Positions 17,863 to 29,230 of a stretch of DNA of 64,000 nucleotides are shown here, in pieces (position 1 is the stretch's first letter; every line of letters begins with the position of its first letter). The notes under the pieces were generated by a model. It was not told the origin of the DNA and searched no databases. It worked only from the letters and a program-made list of their open reading frames with translations. Source of the stretch: Rhizobiales bacterium Ga0077537 (GTDB taxonomy: Bacteria > Pseudomonadota > Alphaproteobacteria > Rhizobiales > Hyphomicrobiaceae); contig LNEM01000010.1 in NCBI GenBank assembly GCA_001464955.1, positions 27,218 to 91,217 of the forward strand, in the 5' to 3' direction. A program made the translations under genes and the position numbers.

Positions 17863-19092
17863 TCACAACAGCCAGCCCAATGTCATATGCACGAGGGTAT
17901 CGATGCCGCGACGCACGATGCCGCCGGGCTTCACCTCCTCGGACGCATAGAGCGGTATCTCGCTCATCGCCTTGGTCGACGACGTCACCCGCAGCGTGGC
18001 GACGCGATCGCCGCGGGCAATGGGCGTCTTGAGGGGACGCTTGTAGACGATCTCGGCCTTCAGCTTCTGATTGGCGGGGAACTTGGGCAGCACGATGCTG
18101 ATGGGGCCCTTGCCCTTGAGCGGCACCCACATGCGATCACCGCCCCAGACCCTGGCCTCGCCGACGACCTCGTCGGCATCGAACAGGCGAGCGTCGGCGA
18201 TGTTGGCAAAGCCCCACTCGAACAGCCGCTGCCCCTCGGTCCGGATATCCTCGCGCTTCTCGAGGCCGCTCAGCACGAGGATGAGGCGACGACCGTCCTG
18301 GTTCGCCGAAGCCACGACACCGAAGCCGGCGGCCTTGATGTGGCCCGTCTTCAACCCGTCCACGCCGGCGACGCCGACCAGAGGATTGCGGTTGAGGAAA
18401 CGATGCTTGCGATACTGCAGTTCGCGCTGGCTGAAGCGGGAATAGTGCTCCGGGTACTCCCGCATCAGGAAGCGGGCAAGTTCGGCCAGTTCGCGCACGG
18501 TCATGAGCTGGTCGTCGTGCGGGAGGCCCGTTGCGTTGCCGAAGGTCGCCTTGGTCAGCCCGATGCGGCGGGCCTCGTCCCGCATCAGGCGGGCGAAGTT
18601 CTCCTCCGATCCCGCCAGCGCCTCGGCGACGGCGATGGACGCGTCGTTGCCAGACTGGACGATGATGCCCTGGAGCAGAAGGTCGAGCTTCTCCTTCGTG
18701 TTCACCGGAATGAGCATCGCCGACGTACCGGACGGCCCGCCGCCGCGCCGCCACGCATTCACCGAGATCAGGATGTCGTCGTCGAGCTTGATCTCGCCCG
18801 CCTTGATGGCCCGGAAGACGACGGCGAGGGTCATCAGCTTGCTCATGCTGGCCGGCGGCGCCAGTTCGTCGGCGTTGTGCTGGAAGACGATGGCGCCCGA
18901 TTCGGCGTCCATGAGCACCGCCCGCTCGGCGCGGGTCGTCGGGATACCGCCCTGGCGTGCGATCTGGGCCGCGTTGCGGGCCGAGACGTCCGGGGTGGTC
19001 CATAGCGCGACAGCCACGAGGACCGGGATCAGCGCCACGAATACAGCGCCGACCAAAAGACGCCGACCAAAAGGCGCACGTGCCAACGTCAT
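17863..19092 (-). CDS. D-alanyl-D-alanine carboxypeptidase (penicillin-binding protein, S11 family)
   Basis: A 409-residue DacA/DacC-like enzyme that trims the terminal D-Ala of peptidoglycan stem peptides in the periplasm. All three active-site motifs are present: SMSKLM (SxxK), SGND (SxN) and KTGHIKAAG (KTG). An N-terminal hydrophobic segment (RRLLVGAVFVALIPVLVAVAL) acts as signal or anchor. The beta-rich PBP5-type C-terminal domain follows (VPLKGKGPISIVLP), ending in an amphipathic/hydrophobic tail. Start MTLARAPFG at 19092. First gene of the leftward operon, divergent from hyuB. Confidence 0.93.
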   Translation of the reverse strand: MTLARAPFGRRLLVGAVFVALIPVLVAVALWTTPDVSARNAAQIARQGGIPTTRAERAVLMDAESGAIVFQHNADELAPPASMSKLMTLAVVFRAIKAGEIKLDDDILISVNAWRRGGGPSGTSAMLIPVNTKEKLDLLLQGIIVQSGNDASIAVAEALAGSEENFARLMRDEARRIGLTKATFGNATGLPHDDQLMTVRELAELARFLMREYPEHYSRFSQRELQYRKHRFLNRNPLVGVAGVDGLKTGHIKAAGFGVVASANQDGRRLILVLSGLEKREDIRTEGQRLFEWGFANIADARLFDADEVVGEARVWGGDRMWVPLKGKGPISIVLPKFPANQKLKAEIVYKRPLKTPIARGDRVATLRVTSSTKAMSEIPLYASEEVKPGGIVRRGIDTLVHMTLGWLL

Positions 19093-19317
19093 GGCTCTCC
19101 CACCGTCGTTAACCGTGTCGAGGTGCCCATAAGGCTGATCGAGGGATGCCGAGTCAACCCGGGGTGCCGGGTCACGCACATAATCGGCCGCCGCGCGGCG
19201 CTGGATCGCGCTTGCCTGGTGCTTTCGGGACGGATGAACCCTGCTAAGGTTCGGAGCGCTGGCGGAGCGCGGACGATCCGCCGGTCACCCGATGTCACTC
19301 TCCTTCCGGAGGCGCGC

Positions 19318-21039
19318 TTGCAGGACCAGCCGACAACTCCCCCCTCGCCAAGCCGCCAGGACGCGTCGCAGAGCGTCGACCCGATCACGGTCGCCGTCGT
19401 CCAGCATCGCCTGCATGCGATCGTGGAAGAAATGGGCGAGGCGATGCTGCGCACCGCCTATTCGCAGATCCTCAACTCGAGCCGGGATTTCTCCACGGGC
19501 ATCTGTGACGGTGGCGGCCGCCTCATCGCGCAGGCCGAGCATGTGCCGGTGCACGTCGGCGCGTTGCCCTACGCCGCCCGCTCGATCGCCGAGGCGTTCG
19601 CCGGCGACATCCATCCGGGCGACGTGTTCCTGCTGAACGATCCCTATTTCGGCGGCAATCATCTCCCCGACGTCACGGTGTTCGTGCCGGTGTTCGCGGA
19701 CGGGACACTGGCCTTCTGGTCGATCAACCGGGCGCACATGAGCGACATCGGGGGCTCGACACACGGCGCCTACAATCCCGCGGCGACCGAGATCTATCAG
19801 GAAGGGTTGCGCATCCCGCCGCTGCGCATCACGGATCGTGGCGCCCCGCGCGAAGACCTGATCCGCATGATCGCGACCAACGTGCGCCACAGCCGCGATT
19901 TCCGGGGCGATCTCGCGGCGATGATCGGTTCGGCAAAACTCTGCGAGAAGCGGCTTCTTGCGCTCATCGACGAACTCGGCACAGCGCGGCTCGGCCCTGC
20001 CATCGAAGCCATGCTCAACGGCGCCGAGCGCCGCGCGAGGGCGATCGTCGAGGCGTGGCCGGACGGGACGTACTTCGGGGAAGCCTGGCTCGACGACGAC
20101 GGCCGGGGGCGGAACGACGTCGCGATCCGGGCCAAGGTGACGGTTTCGGGCAGTGACCTCGAGATCGACCTCACCCAGTCGGATGCCGAGGCGAAGAGCT
20201 TCGTCAATTCCTCGCACGCCAACATGCAGTCGGCGTGCGCCATGGCCTTCGCGTACCTGATCGATCATGACATCCCGAAGAACGATGGCTCGTTTCGGCC
20301 GTTGAAGGTCAAGGCACGGCCGGGCACGATCGTGTGGGCGAACGACGGCTTGCCGGTCACGATGTGCACGAGCCACTGCTCGAACGAGATCGTCGAGGCG
20401 ATCGTCGTCGCGCTTTCGGCGGCGTGCCCCGACCGCGCCATGGGAGGTTGGGGGCGGCGCTTCCGCATCGCCATCAAGGGCGAGGACCCGCGCACGCAGC
20501 GGCCGTTCATCTGGCATCTCTTCCAGGCGCGGCCCGGCGGCGGGGGATCATCGGCGGGTGACGGTTACAATTCGGTCGGCGAATGGCACTCGGCCGGCGG
20601 CATCAAGTTCGGCTCGATCGAGGTGGCAGAGGCGCGCTTCCCGTTCCTGTTCCTGCATCACGAGTTCCGCCCCGATTCGGCGGGTGACGGCATGTTCCGT
20701 GGCGGCACGGGCGGCGAACTCGAGATGGTCGTCGAAACCGCCGTCCCGGCGCTCGGCAATACGGCCGGCGACGGTATCCGGCACGGCGCACGCGGCATGC
20801 TCGGAGGTGGCGACGGGAAGCCGCATCACTACATCCTCCGGCGGGCTGCGACCGGCGAGGAGATCGTGCTCGGGACAAAGATGGTGGGCGTTGCCATCGA
20901 GCCGGGCGATCGGCTGCTCATTCATTCGGGCGGTGGTGGCGGCTGGGGCGATCCGGCCCAGCGGACGGCCGAGGCGCGGCAGCGAGATGTCGACAACGGT
21001 CTCGTCGGGCCGACGCCCGCGCCATCTCCGAAGATCTGA
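19318..21039 (+). CDS. hyuB: Hydantoinase B / 5-oxoprolinase beta-type subunit
   Basis: A 573-residue HyuB-family protein that pairs with HyuA to hydrolyse a cyclic amide (hydantoin, 5-oxoproline or a similar ring) at the expense of ATP. Family features include LRTAYSQILNSSRDFSTG, QAEHVPVHVGALPYA, NDPYFGGNHLPDVT, HSRDFRGDLAAMIGS and the C-terminal GGGGWGDP. The best start is the TTG at 19318, five bases after a GGAGG. An ATG at 19234 is possible but its N-terminus is unlike the family. Eight bases separate it from hyuA. Confidence 0.88.
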   Translation: MQDQPTTPPSPSRQDASQSVDPITVAVVQHRLHAIVEEMGEAMLRTAYSQILNSSRDFSTGICDGGGRLIAQAEHVPVHVGALPYAARSIAEAFAGDIHPGDVFLLNDPYFGGNHLPDVTVFVPVFADGTLAFWSINRAHMSDIGGSTHGAYNPAATEIYQEGLRIPPLRITDRGAPREDLIRMIATNVRHSRDFRGDLAAMIGSAKLCEKRLLALIDELGTARLGPAIEAMLNGAERRARAIVEAWPDGTYFGEAWLDDDGRGRNDVAIRAKVTVSGSDLEIDLTQSDAEAKSFVNSSHANMQSACAMAFAYLIDHDIPKNDGSFRPLKVKARPGTIVWANDGLPVTMCTSHCSNEIVEAIVVALSAACPDRAMGGWGRRFRIAIKGEDPRTQRPFIWHLFQARPGGGGSSAGDGYNSVGEWHSAGGIKFGSIEVAEARFPFLFLHHEFRPDSAGDGMFRGGTGGELEMVVETAVPALGNTAGDGIRHGARGMLGGGDGKPHHYILRRAATGEEIVLGTKMVGVAIEPGDRLLIHSGGGGGWGDPAQRTAEARQRDVDNGLVGPTPAPSPKI

Positions 21040-21047
21040 GGGCTCTC

Positions 21048-23090
21048 ATGTTTCGCATCGGAATTGACGTCGGCGGCACGTTCACCGACCTCGTGGCCGT
21101 CGACGAGACCGGCCAATCGACCCTCGCCAAGAGCCCGTCGACACCGGCCGATCCATCGATCGGGGTCCTCGAAGGGCTCGCCGTGCTGGCGCGCGCGCTG
21201 GGGCTCGACCGGTCGACGATGCTCGGGCAGACCGAGCGCATCGTGCACGGGACGACGGTTGCAACCAATGCACTCCTCGAGCGGAAGGGGGCCAAGGTCG
21301 GCCTCCTGACCACGGCCGGTCACCGTGACGTGCTCGAGATGCGGGAAGGCTTGAAGCCGGAGGATCGATACAATCTCAGGCTCGCACCACCGGAGCCGCT
21401 GGTGCCGCGCCGGCTGAGGCTCGGCGTCACCGAGCGCATCCGCGCCGACGGGACGGTGCTGACGCCGATCGACCATGCCTCGCTCGACCGGGCGATCGAC
21501 ACGTTGATCGCCGAGGGCGTCACATCGGTCGCGATCTGCTTCCTGCATGCCTGGAAATCCGCAGCTCACGAGGCTGCGTCGGCCGAGCGGGTCCGGGCCC
21601 GCATGCCCGGCGCCTACGTGACGGCGTCGTCAGAGGTCTATCCGCAGATCAAGGAGTACGAGCGGGTCTCGACGACGGTCGTCAACGCCTACGTCGGCCC
21701 CGTTGTCGCCGGCTATCTCGGACGGCTCTCGGGACGGCTCGCCGAAGCGGCGTACACCGGGCCGCTCTTCATCATGCTGAGCCACGGTGGCGTCGCGCCT
21801 GTGGAGGAAGCGATCCGGCTCGCGGCAGCCACGGTGCTGTCAGGTCCCGCAGGTGGGGTTGCCGGCTCGATCCATGCGGCCACCCTGCTCGGCGTGCCCA
21901 ATCTCATTCCGTTCGACATGGGCGGGACGTCGACCGACATCTCGCTCGTGCGCCAGAGCGTGCCCGGGCTCGCCATCGACCGAGGGATCGCCGGCCAGCG
22001 TATCGCACTGCCGAGCCTCGACATCGTGACGCTCGGGGCCGGCGGCGGCTCCATCGCGCGGGTCGACCAGGGCGGTGTGTTGCATGTCGGCCCGGAAAGC
22101 GCCGGGGCGGCGCCGGGTCCGGCCTGCTACGGGCGCGGCGGCACGGAGGCGACAGTCACGGACGCCAACGTCGTGCTCGGACTTCTCGACCCGTCAGGGC
22201 TGCTCGCTGGCGGCATGCGGCTCGACAAGGAAGCGGCAGACGCCGCCCTCGGGCGTCTCGGGCGCGCGATCGGCCTCGACGCGATCGCCGCGGCGGCGGG
22301 CGTGCAGCGGATCATCAACGGTCGGATGGCCGAGGGCATCCGCCTCGTCTCGGTCCGACGCGGCATCGATCCGACGGCGTTCGCGCTGCTGGCATTCGGG
22401 GGCGCCGCGGGGCTGCACGCGACGGCGGTGGCGCGGCAGCTCTCGATCCCGCGCGTGATCGTACCGCGCGTTGCCTCGGTGCTGTCCGCGTGGGGCATGC
22501 TCGCGAGCGAAATCCGGTTCGAGACGACACGCAGCCACATCGGCGACGCCACGACCATGACGACCGACGGGCTCCGGCGCATCTTCGCCGAGATGGAGGC
22601 CGACGCGCGGGGCCGGCTCGCCGCCGTCTTCAACGGCCCGATCGCCATAGGCCGCAGCGCCGACATGCGCTATGGCGAGCAGATCTTCGAGATCAACGTG
22701 CCCCTCGACCACATCGACTGGGATACGCCGGAACTCGGGCGTGCGGTCGCCGACGCGTTTCATCAGCGGCACGAGGAGCTTTACACCTACGCCCAGCGCA
22801 CGAACGAGGTCGTGCTCGTCAATGCGCGCGTCGCGGCGATCGGCAAGCTTCCCGAGTTGCCGAAGGAGCCGACGCTCGGGGCTCGCGCCCCCGCACGACC
22901 GGTTCGCCAGCAGAGGGTCCATCTCGGCGAATGGCGCGAGATCGACGTGCTGCCGTTCGATGCCCTGGCGCCGGGTCAATCCATCGCGGGACCGGCCCTC
23001 ATCGAGGGGCCGACGACCACGGTGCTGGTCGAGGCCGGCGATACGGCGCGGGTCCTCGACAACGGCTGGCTCGACATACGGGTCGGCTGA
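21048..23090 (+). CDS. hyuA: Hydantoinase A / 5-oxoprolinase alpha-type subunit
   Basis: A 680-residue HyuA-family ATPase of the ASKHA fold. The N-terminus RIGIDVGGTFTDLVAVD is the phosphate-binding motif. HGTTVATNALLERKG, MSHGGVAP, LSGPAGGVAGS, FDMGGTSTDISLV and the C-terminal GPTTTVLVEAGDTARV are all typical. It works with HyuB; the ring substrate cannot be told from sequence. It is cotranscribed with hyuB and ends within a hairpin shared with the convergent NIPSNAP gene. Confidence 0.93.
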   Translation: MFRIGIDVGGTFTDLVAVDETGQSTLAKSPSTPADPSIGVLEGLAVLARALGLDRSTMLGQTERIVHGTTVATNALLERKGAKVGLLTTAGHRDVLEMREGLKPEDRYNLRLAPPEPLVPRRLRLGVTERIRADGTVLTPIDHASLDRAIDTLIAEGVTSVAICFLHAWKSAAHEAASAERVRARMPGAYVTASSEVYPQIKEYERVSTTVVNAYVGPVVAGYLGRLSGRLAEAAYTGPLFIMLSHGGVAPVEEAIRLAAATVLSGPAGGVAGSIHAATLLGVPNLIPFDMGGTSTDISLVRQSVPGLAIDRGIAGQRIALPSLDIVTLGAGGGSIARVDQGGVLHVGPESAGAAPGPACYGRGGTEATVTDANVVLGLLDPSGLLAGGMRLDKEAADAALGRLGRAIGLDAIAAAAGVQRIINGRMAEGIRLVSVRRGIDPTAFALLAFGGAAGLHATAVARQLSIPRVIVPRVASVLSAWGMLASEIRFETTRSHIGDATTMTTDGLRRIFAEMEADARGRLAAVFNGPIAIGRSADMRYGEQIFEINVPLDHIDWDTPELGRAVADAFHQRHEELYTYAQRTNEVVLVNARVAAIGKLPELPKEPTLGARAPARPVRQQRVHLGEWREIDVLPFDALAPGQSIAGPALIEGPTTTVLVEAGDTARVLDNGWLDIRVG

Positions 23091-23103
23091 CGGCTCGCGT
23101 CAG
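23087..23103. terminator. Bidirectional hairpin spanning convergent stop codons
   Basis: CTGACG (23087-23092) and CGTCAG (23098-23103) form a perfect 6-bp stem with the loop GCTCG. The hyuA stop codon lies in one arm and the NIPSNAP stop codon in the other, so both transcripts would carry the hairpin at their ends. No T-run. Confidence 0.4.
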
Positions 23104-23714
23104 CGGATCGGGGAGAACGGGGCGGCCAGCATGATTTTCGATTCCATGCGGATGCTCGGCGTCGGCGGGGGCGGGGGCCAGATCCCCTTCTCCTGCATGG
23201 TCCGGCGCACCTCCATGCGCTGGTCGAGGCTCTTGTAGGCCCAGATGTGCACCCACTGGCTCGGGCCGCCGATTTCCGTCGTGAAGACGCCGATAAGCGG
23301 CGAGAGCGCGAGGCGGCCGGGAAGGTGCTTCTCCCAGTTGGCTGCCATCTCGGGCACGCCGCCGACGCGGAGCTGGTAGGAGCGCATCTCGAAGTAAGGC
23401 CCGTGTTCGGACGGCACGGGCGGGGGCGAGAACGGCAGCGGCTCCAGAATCTCCGAGCGCACGTCGGCGATGAAATCCAGCGTCTTCGGCGGCCAGATGC
23501 CCGCCTTCACGCTCTCGGTGCGGATTCGGTTCCGCTCGTCGGCGTCCTTGTACGGCCAGACGTGGATCACCTGATTGAGCGGGCCGATCTCGGTGTACCA
23601 GAACGCCGCCAGCGGCGAGAACTCGAGCCGTTTCGGCAGCGCGTCGCCGAAGCGCTTCATGAACTCGCCCTGCGTCCTGGGATGCAGGGTGTAGGTTCGG
23701 AACTCGTAGATCAT
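23100..23714 (-). CDS. Double NIPSNAP-domain protein
   Basis: A 204-residue protein made of two tandem NIPSNAP/dimeric alpha-beta barrel units. The first is residues 1-105 (MIYEFRTYTLHPRTQGEF and QVIHVWPYKDADERNRIR); the second is about 110-204 (YFEMRSYQLRVGGVPEM and QWVHIWAYKSLDQRMEVR). Bacterial members are small cytosolic proteins often beside catabolic genes; a specific reaction is not established. Start at 23714 is chosen because the domain begins at the methionine. It converges on hyuA. Confidence 0.85.
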   Translation of the reverse strand: MIYEFRTYTLHPRTQGEFMKRFGDALPKRLEFSPLAAFWYTEIGPLNQVIHVWPYKDADERNRIRTESVKAGIWPPKTLDFIADVRSEILEPLPFSPPPVPSEHGPYFEMRSYQLRVGGVPEMAANWEKHLPGRLALSPLIGVFTTEIGGPSQWVHIWAYKSLDQRMEVRRTMQEKGIWPPPPPTPSIRMESKIMLAAPFSPIR

Positions 23715-23777
23715 CGCTTCCTCTCCCGGCTTCTCGATAGGTCGCGTGCCCGCCCGAGCGGCCACGCGACCACGCCA

Positions 23778-24503
23778 TCACGCCGGCGGCGCGACGGACA
23801 ATCCCTTCACCTTGTGCTTGTCGATGAGGCTCTGGACGAAGCCCGAGGCCTTGGCCTCTTCGACGAACGCAGCCAGCCAGGCCGCCGCCTTGGTGTTCTT
23901 CTTCGGCGTGCCCATGGCCTGCTGTACGGCCGAGAACTGGCCCGGCAGGATGCGCGCGCCCGGCAGCTTCTCGATGTCGGTCAGAAGGCGCGGCTTCAGG
24001 CCGGCCAGCACCTCGAGCTTCTCCTCGACGAATTTGTCGAACGAGCTGTCCAGCGTATCGGTGCGAACGAGCGTCGCGTGCTTGATGTTGTTCTCGAGCC
24101 AGAGCCCGTAGGCACTGCGGCCTGTCACGGAGATCCGGATGCCGGGCTTGTCGACCTGATCGATCGAGGTGATCGGGGAGCCTGCGGGGACGAGGTAGGT
24201 CGATTCGATCTCGCAGTAGGCCGCCGAGAAGGCGATCGTGGCTGCGCGCTGGGGCTCGGCGCCGATATTGCCGATGTCCCAGACGTCGTTACCGGCCTCG
24301 TCGGCCAGTTCGCCCGGCGACTTGAACGGGATCAGCTTCAACGGCACGCCGAGCCGCCGCGCGACCTCAGCCGCCATGTCCGGCGAGACGCCCGTCGGGT
24401 CGCCCTCGGGGGTCCGGCCGGTGACCAGCAGGAAGTTCGACATGTTGATGCCGGCACGCAGCACGCCTTTCGGCGCCAGCTCGGCCTTGACGTCGGGGGA
24501 CAT
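23778..24503 (-). CDS. Family-3 solute-binding protein fold without signal peptide
   Basis: A 241-residue protein of the SBP_bac_3 (amino-acid-binding) fold: GVLRAGINMSNFLLV, GVSPDMAAEVARRLGVPL, DVWDIGNIGAEPQRAATIAFS, and GIRISVTGRSAYGLWLEN. Such proteins are normally periplasmic, yet this one starts MSPDVKAELAPKG with no signal sequence. A clear AAGGAG eight bases before the ATG at 24503 supports that start. It therefore may work in the cytosol as a sensor or enzyme-like relative. It is divergent from an ABC ATPase gene 141 bases away, but no permease gene is present. Confidence 0.8.
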   Translation of the reverse strand: MSPDVKAELAPKGVLRAGINMSNFLLVTGRTPEGDPTGVSPDMAAEVARRLGVPLKLIPFKSPGELADEAGNDVWDIGNIGAEPQRAATIAFSAAYCEIESTYLVPAGSPITSIDQVDKPGIRISVTGRSAYGLWLENNIKHATLVRTDTLDSSFDKFVEEKLEVLAGLKPRLLTDIEKLPGARILPGQFSAVQQAMGTPKKNTKAAAWLAAFVEEAKASGFVQSLIDKHKVKGLSVAPPA

Positions 24504-24644
24504 TCGGGGGGCTCCTTCTCGGGTGGGACCTCGACACGAGGTTGCGGCGACTTTAGGGGGAAGCGGCGCATTGCTGCAACCTCGCCACTCCCCTATGGTC
24601 CCGGCCAGCGAACAAGGCGCTCCGCCGCCGACCCAGAGCGAGCC

Positions 24645-25781
24645 GTGAAACTTTCCGACTTCTTCACCCCGCGAGCGACCGAAGCCGCTCCGCCCGCCGA
24701 ACCGAAAGGTCGGCCGCCCCGCGCCAGTGCCGCTTTCGCCGCGAGCCTGACGTTCGAGGCCGTCGAGCGGCGCTACGGCGAGCTGATGGCGTTGCGCGGC
24801 GTGGCGCTCGACGTCGCGCCGGGAGAGATCGTGTGCCTGCTCGGGCCGTCGGGGTGCGGAAAGACGACGCTCCTGCGCATCGCCTCGGGGATCGAGAAGC
24901 CGTCGCGGGGGCGCGTCCTGATCAGCGGCCACGAGGTGGCGGGGCCGGAGCGGTTCGTGCCTCCCGAAAAGCGGCACGTCGGGCTGATGTTCCAGGACTT
25001 CGCGCTCTTTCCGCATCTCTCCATCGTCGACAACGTGGCGTTCGGCCTGAAACACCTCGCGCCGGCCGAGGCGCAGCGCGAGGCGCGCGGCGTGCTGGCC
25101 CGGGTCGGCATGGTACGGCACGCCGAGAAGTTTCCGCACATGCTGTCGGGGGGCGAGCAGCAGCGGGTGGCGCTCGCGCGCGCGATCGTGCCCCGGCCTG
25201 CCGTGATGCTGATGGACGAGCCGTTCTCGGGGCTCGATGTGCATCTGCGCGAGCGGCTACAGGAGGAAACCCTGGCCATCCTGCGCGAGACGCGGGCCAC
25301 CTCGATCATCGTCACGCACCACCCGGAGGAGGCCATGCGCCTGGCCGACCGGATCGCCGTGATGCGCAACGGCCGCATCGTCCAGGTGGGGCGGGCGCAT
25401 GATCTGCATCGCGATCCGGCCGACCTCTTCGTGGCGCGGCTCTTCTCAGAGATCAACGAGATCCCGTGGACGGTGTCGGGGGGAGCGCTCAGGACGCCGA
25501 TCGGCCCCTTCTTCGTGCCGGAACTCGCCGAGGGCGACAACGCCATTCTGTGCGTGCGCCAGCGCGCCGTCCAACTGGCGCCGGTCGGCGAGGGACTTCC
25601 CGGACGGATCGTGAGGGTGAAGCCGCTCGGGGATTCAGCACTCGTCGATCTGGCCGTGCAGGGGTTCGACCAGGAATTGCGGGCCCGGATGCGCGAGAGC
25701 GAGGTGCCACAACGGACGGTCGAGGTGGGCGTGCTCATCGATCCGGGGCGGGTGCTCGTGTTTCCGGCGGACGATCTTTAG
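24645..25781 (+). CDS. ABC transporter ATP-binding protein (FbpC/PotA-type)
   Basis: A 378-residue ATPase with Walker [11 protein letters not shown]-loop [12 protein letters not shown], signature LSGGEQQR, Walker [13 protein letters not shown] and switch His ITHH (here IVTHHPEE). The C-terminal part after residue 280 is a TOBE-like regulatory domain, as in importers for ferric iron, molybdate or polyamines. An unusual N-terminal extension of about 30 residues (Pro/Ala-rich) precedes the first beta strand. GTG 24645 is chosen because in-frame sequence further upstream is non-coding. Its membrane partner is not in the neighbourhood. Confidence 0.87.
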   Translation: MKLSDFFTPRATEAAPPAEPKGRPPRASAAFAASLTFEAVERRYGELMALRGVALDVAPGEIVCLLGPSGCGKTTLLRIASGIEKPSRGRVLISGHEVAGPERFVPPEKRHVGLMFQDFALFPHLSIVDNVAFGLKHLAPAEAQREARGVLARVGMVRHAEKFPHMLSGGEQQRVALARAIVPRPAVMLMDEPFSGLDVHLRERLQEETLAILRETRATSIIVTHHPEEAMRLADRIAVMRNGRIVQVGRAHDLHRDPADLFVARLFSEINEIPWTVSGGALRTPIGPFFVPELAEGDNAILCVRQRAVQLAPVGEGLPGRIVRVKPLGDSALVDLAVQGFDQELRARMRESEVPQRTVEVGVLIDPGRVLVFPADDL

Positions 25782-25933
25782 GGCGACTGCGCCAGCCTCC
25801 CTTGCCCCCGGTCGCAGGACGGCTCGGGGGATTAAGATTGCCGCTCCGTCACTTGCGGCGAGGGGAGCGGTCTGCGATACTGTGACCTAAATGAAACTGG
25901 CGCCAGCGGGCGCCCGCAGGAGTATCTTCGACC

Positions 25934-26173
25934 ATGGGCAGCTTGAGCGTGTGGCACTGGCTGATCTTTCTCGCCGTTGCACTTCTGTTCTTCGGTGGCT
26001 CGGGCAAGATCTCGGCCGTGATGGGTGATTTCGCCAAAGGTATCAAGAGCTTCAAAAAGGGCTTGCAGGACGACGCCGACGAGGCGGCAAAGCCCGCCGA
26101 GACGACGCCGCGCACCATCGAGGCGAACAAGCAGGGCGAAGTGCACACGACGACGGGCAGCAAGACGAGCTGA
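25934..26173 (+). CDS. tatA: Twin-arginine translocase subunit TatA
   Basis: A 79-residue TatA/E protein, the pore-forming subunit of the Tat system, which exports folded proteins. A single N-terminal transmembrane helix ([15 protein letters not shown]) is followed by the FGGSGKIS hinge and an amphipathic helix ([15 protein letters not shown]), with a charged tail. First of tatABC; the 150 bases upstream (25782-25933) hold no gene and probably carry the promoter. scpA/scpB, which often precede tatA in related genomes, are absent. Confidence 0.95.
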   Translation: MGSLSVWHWLIFLAVALLFFGGSGKISAVMGDFAKGIKSFKKGLQDDADEAAKPAETTPRTIEANKQGEVHTTTGSKTS

Positions 26174-26310
26174 GCCGTTTCGGGGCGACTTCGCCCCTTC
26201 GCCCATCCTGAAACGGCCGCGAGACGCCCTAAGCGCCGTGCGCCCTTCGGCGCGGCCGATCGGTGCCGGAGCTCCGCCAATCAGGTTTCGGGCCCCAAGA
26301 GACTGGTACG

Positions 26311-26787
26311 ATGTTCGATCTCACGTCGTCGAAGCTGATCATTCTCGCCGTCGTGGCGCTGATCGTCGTCGGTCCAAAGGACATGATGCCGCTCCTGCGC
26401 ACGCTCGGCAGCTTCCTCGGCATGCTGAGGCGGCAGGCCGACGAGTTCCGGGCCCAGTTCGACGATGCGATGCGCCAGAGCGAACTCGCCGACCTGAAAA
26501 AGGAAGTCGAGACGCTCGGCGCCGAGACCAAATCGGCGCTCGACGAGACCACGCGCTCGCTCCAGTCACAGATGCACGACCTCGACCGGGCCGTCGTTGA
26601 TGCCGGGAAGGCAACACCGACCGAAGAGACGACGCCCGGCACCTTGGTCACGGCGGACCCGGGCGCCATCGAGGCGATCCCGCCACCGCCCGAGGACGTC
26701 GTGCCCCCCCAGCCAGCCCTGAGCGAAGACCGGACGGTTGCGGAAGCCGCCGCGTCGGACGGTACGGCGCCGAAAGCGGGAGCCTGA
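26311..26787 (+). CDS. tatB: Twin-arginine translocase subunit TatB
   Basis: A 158-residue TatB, part of the Tat substrate receptor with TatC. It begins MFDLTSSKLIILAVVALIVVGPKDMMPLLRTLG-like sequence: one membrane helix, the conserved GPK..P motif, then a long amphipathic/coiled region and an acidic Pro-rich tail. ATG 26311 is chosen over 26263 because the membrane helix should start at the N-terminus. Four bases separate its stop from tatC. Confidence 0.94.
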   Translation: MFDLTSSKLIILAVVALIVVGPKDMMPLLRTLGSFLGMLRRQADEFRAQFDDAMRQSELADLKKEVETLGAETKSALDETTRSLQSQMHDLDRAVVDAGKATPTEETTPGTLVTADPGAIEAIPPPPEDVVPPQPALSEDRTVAEAAASDGTAPKAGA

Positions 26788-26791
26788 CCAC

Positions 26792-27628
26792 ATGCAGGAC
26801 ATGACGCCCGCGAGCGCCGCCTCCAGCCCGGCCGAACCGTCCCGCGACGGCCAGGAGGATATCGACCAGTCCCGGATGTCGCTGATCGAGCATCTGACCG
26901 AGTTGCGTCAGCGCCTGATCGTGTCGCTGTTCGCGTTCATGGGCATGTTCGTCCTTTGCTTCTTCTTCGCCAAGCCGATCTACAATGTGCTCGTCTGGCC
27001 CTATGTCCGCGTCGTCGGCGAGGAGAAGGCCAAGCTGATCGCCACGCACTTCCTCGAGCAGCTCTACACCAACATCCGCCTCGCCATGTTCGGCGCGGCG
27101 TTCCTCTCGTTTCCGATCGTCGCGAACCAGGTCTACAAGTTCGTCGCCCCCGGCCTCTACAAGAACGAGAAGCAGGCGTTCATCCCCTACCTCGTCGCGA
27201 CGCCGATCCTGTTCTTCCTCGGCTCGCTCGTCGTCTACTTCCTCGTGATGCCGATGCTGATCATGTTCTCGCTCGACATCACGCCGCAGGCGGCGGGCGA
27301 CGGCAAGGCGGCGATCGAGCTGCTGCCCAAGGTGTCCGAGTATCTCTCACTCATCATGACGCTGATCTTCGGGTTCGGCATCTGCTTCCAGTTGCCTGTC
27401 ATCCTGACGCTTCTCGCGCGCGCCGGTGTGGTCACGGGTGATTCGCTGCGCAGCTTCCGGCGCTATGCCATCGTCTCGATCACGGGTGCCGCCGCCATCC
27501 TGTCGCCGCCCGATCCCTTTTCGATGCTGGCCATGATGGGGCCGACGATCCTGCTCTACGAGGTTTCGATCCTCATCATCGACCGCCTCGCCAAGCGCGA
27601 CGCGGAGGCCGCCAAGGCTGCGGATTGA
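26792..27628 (+). CDS. tatC: Twin-arginine translocase subunit TatC
   Basis: A 278-residue polytopic core of the Tat receptor that recognises the twin-arginine signal. The hallmark SLIEHLTELRQRLI precedes the first of six membrane helices; SFPIVANQVYKFVAPGLYKNE and FGICFQLPVILTLLARAGVV are also typical. Start MQDMTPAS at 26792. Likely clients in this window include exported redox proteins; NarG itself carries no obvious twin-arginine signal here. Confidence 0.96.
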   Translation: MQDMTPASAASSPAEPSRDGQEDIDQSRMSLIEHLTELRQRLIVSLFAFMGMFVLCFFFAKPIYNVLVWPYVRVVGEEKAKLIATHFLEQLYTNIRLAMFGAAFLSFPIVANQVYKFVAPGLYKNEKQAFIPYLVATPILFFLGSLVVYFLVMPMLIMFSLDITPQAAGDGKAAIELLPKVSEYLSLIMTLIFGFGICFQLPVILTLLARAGVVTGDSLRSFRRYAIVSITGAAAILSPPDPFSMLAMMGPTILLYEVSILIIDRLAKRDAEAAKAAD

Positions 27629-27686
27629 CGGCGGCCGCTGGACGCGGCCCGGCTCCGGGAATAAGACACCGCGAGCCTCGTTCTGA

Positions 27687-29228
<1,542 letters not shown>

Positions 29229-29230
29229 AG

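Noticed and set aside
23247..24644. Long N-terminal extension of the ABC ATPase
   Set aside because: This open stretch is antisense to the NIPSNAP and solute-binding-protein genes and shows no domain; the GTG at 24645 starts the real gene.
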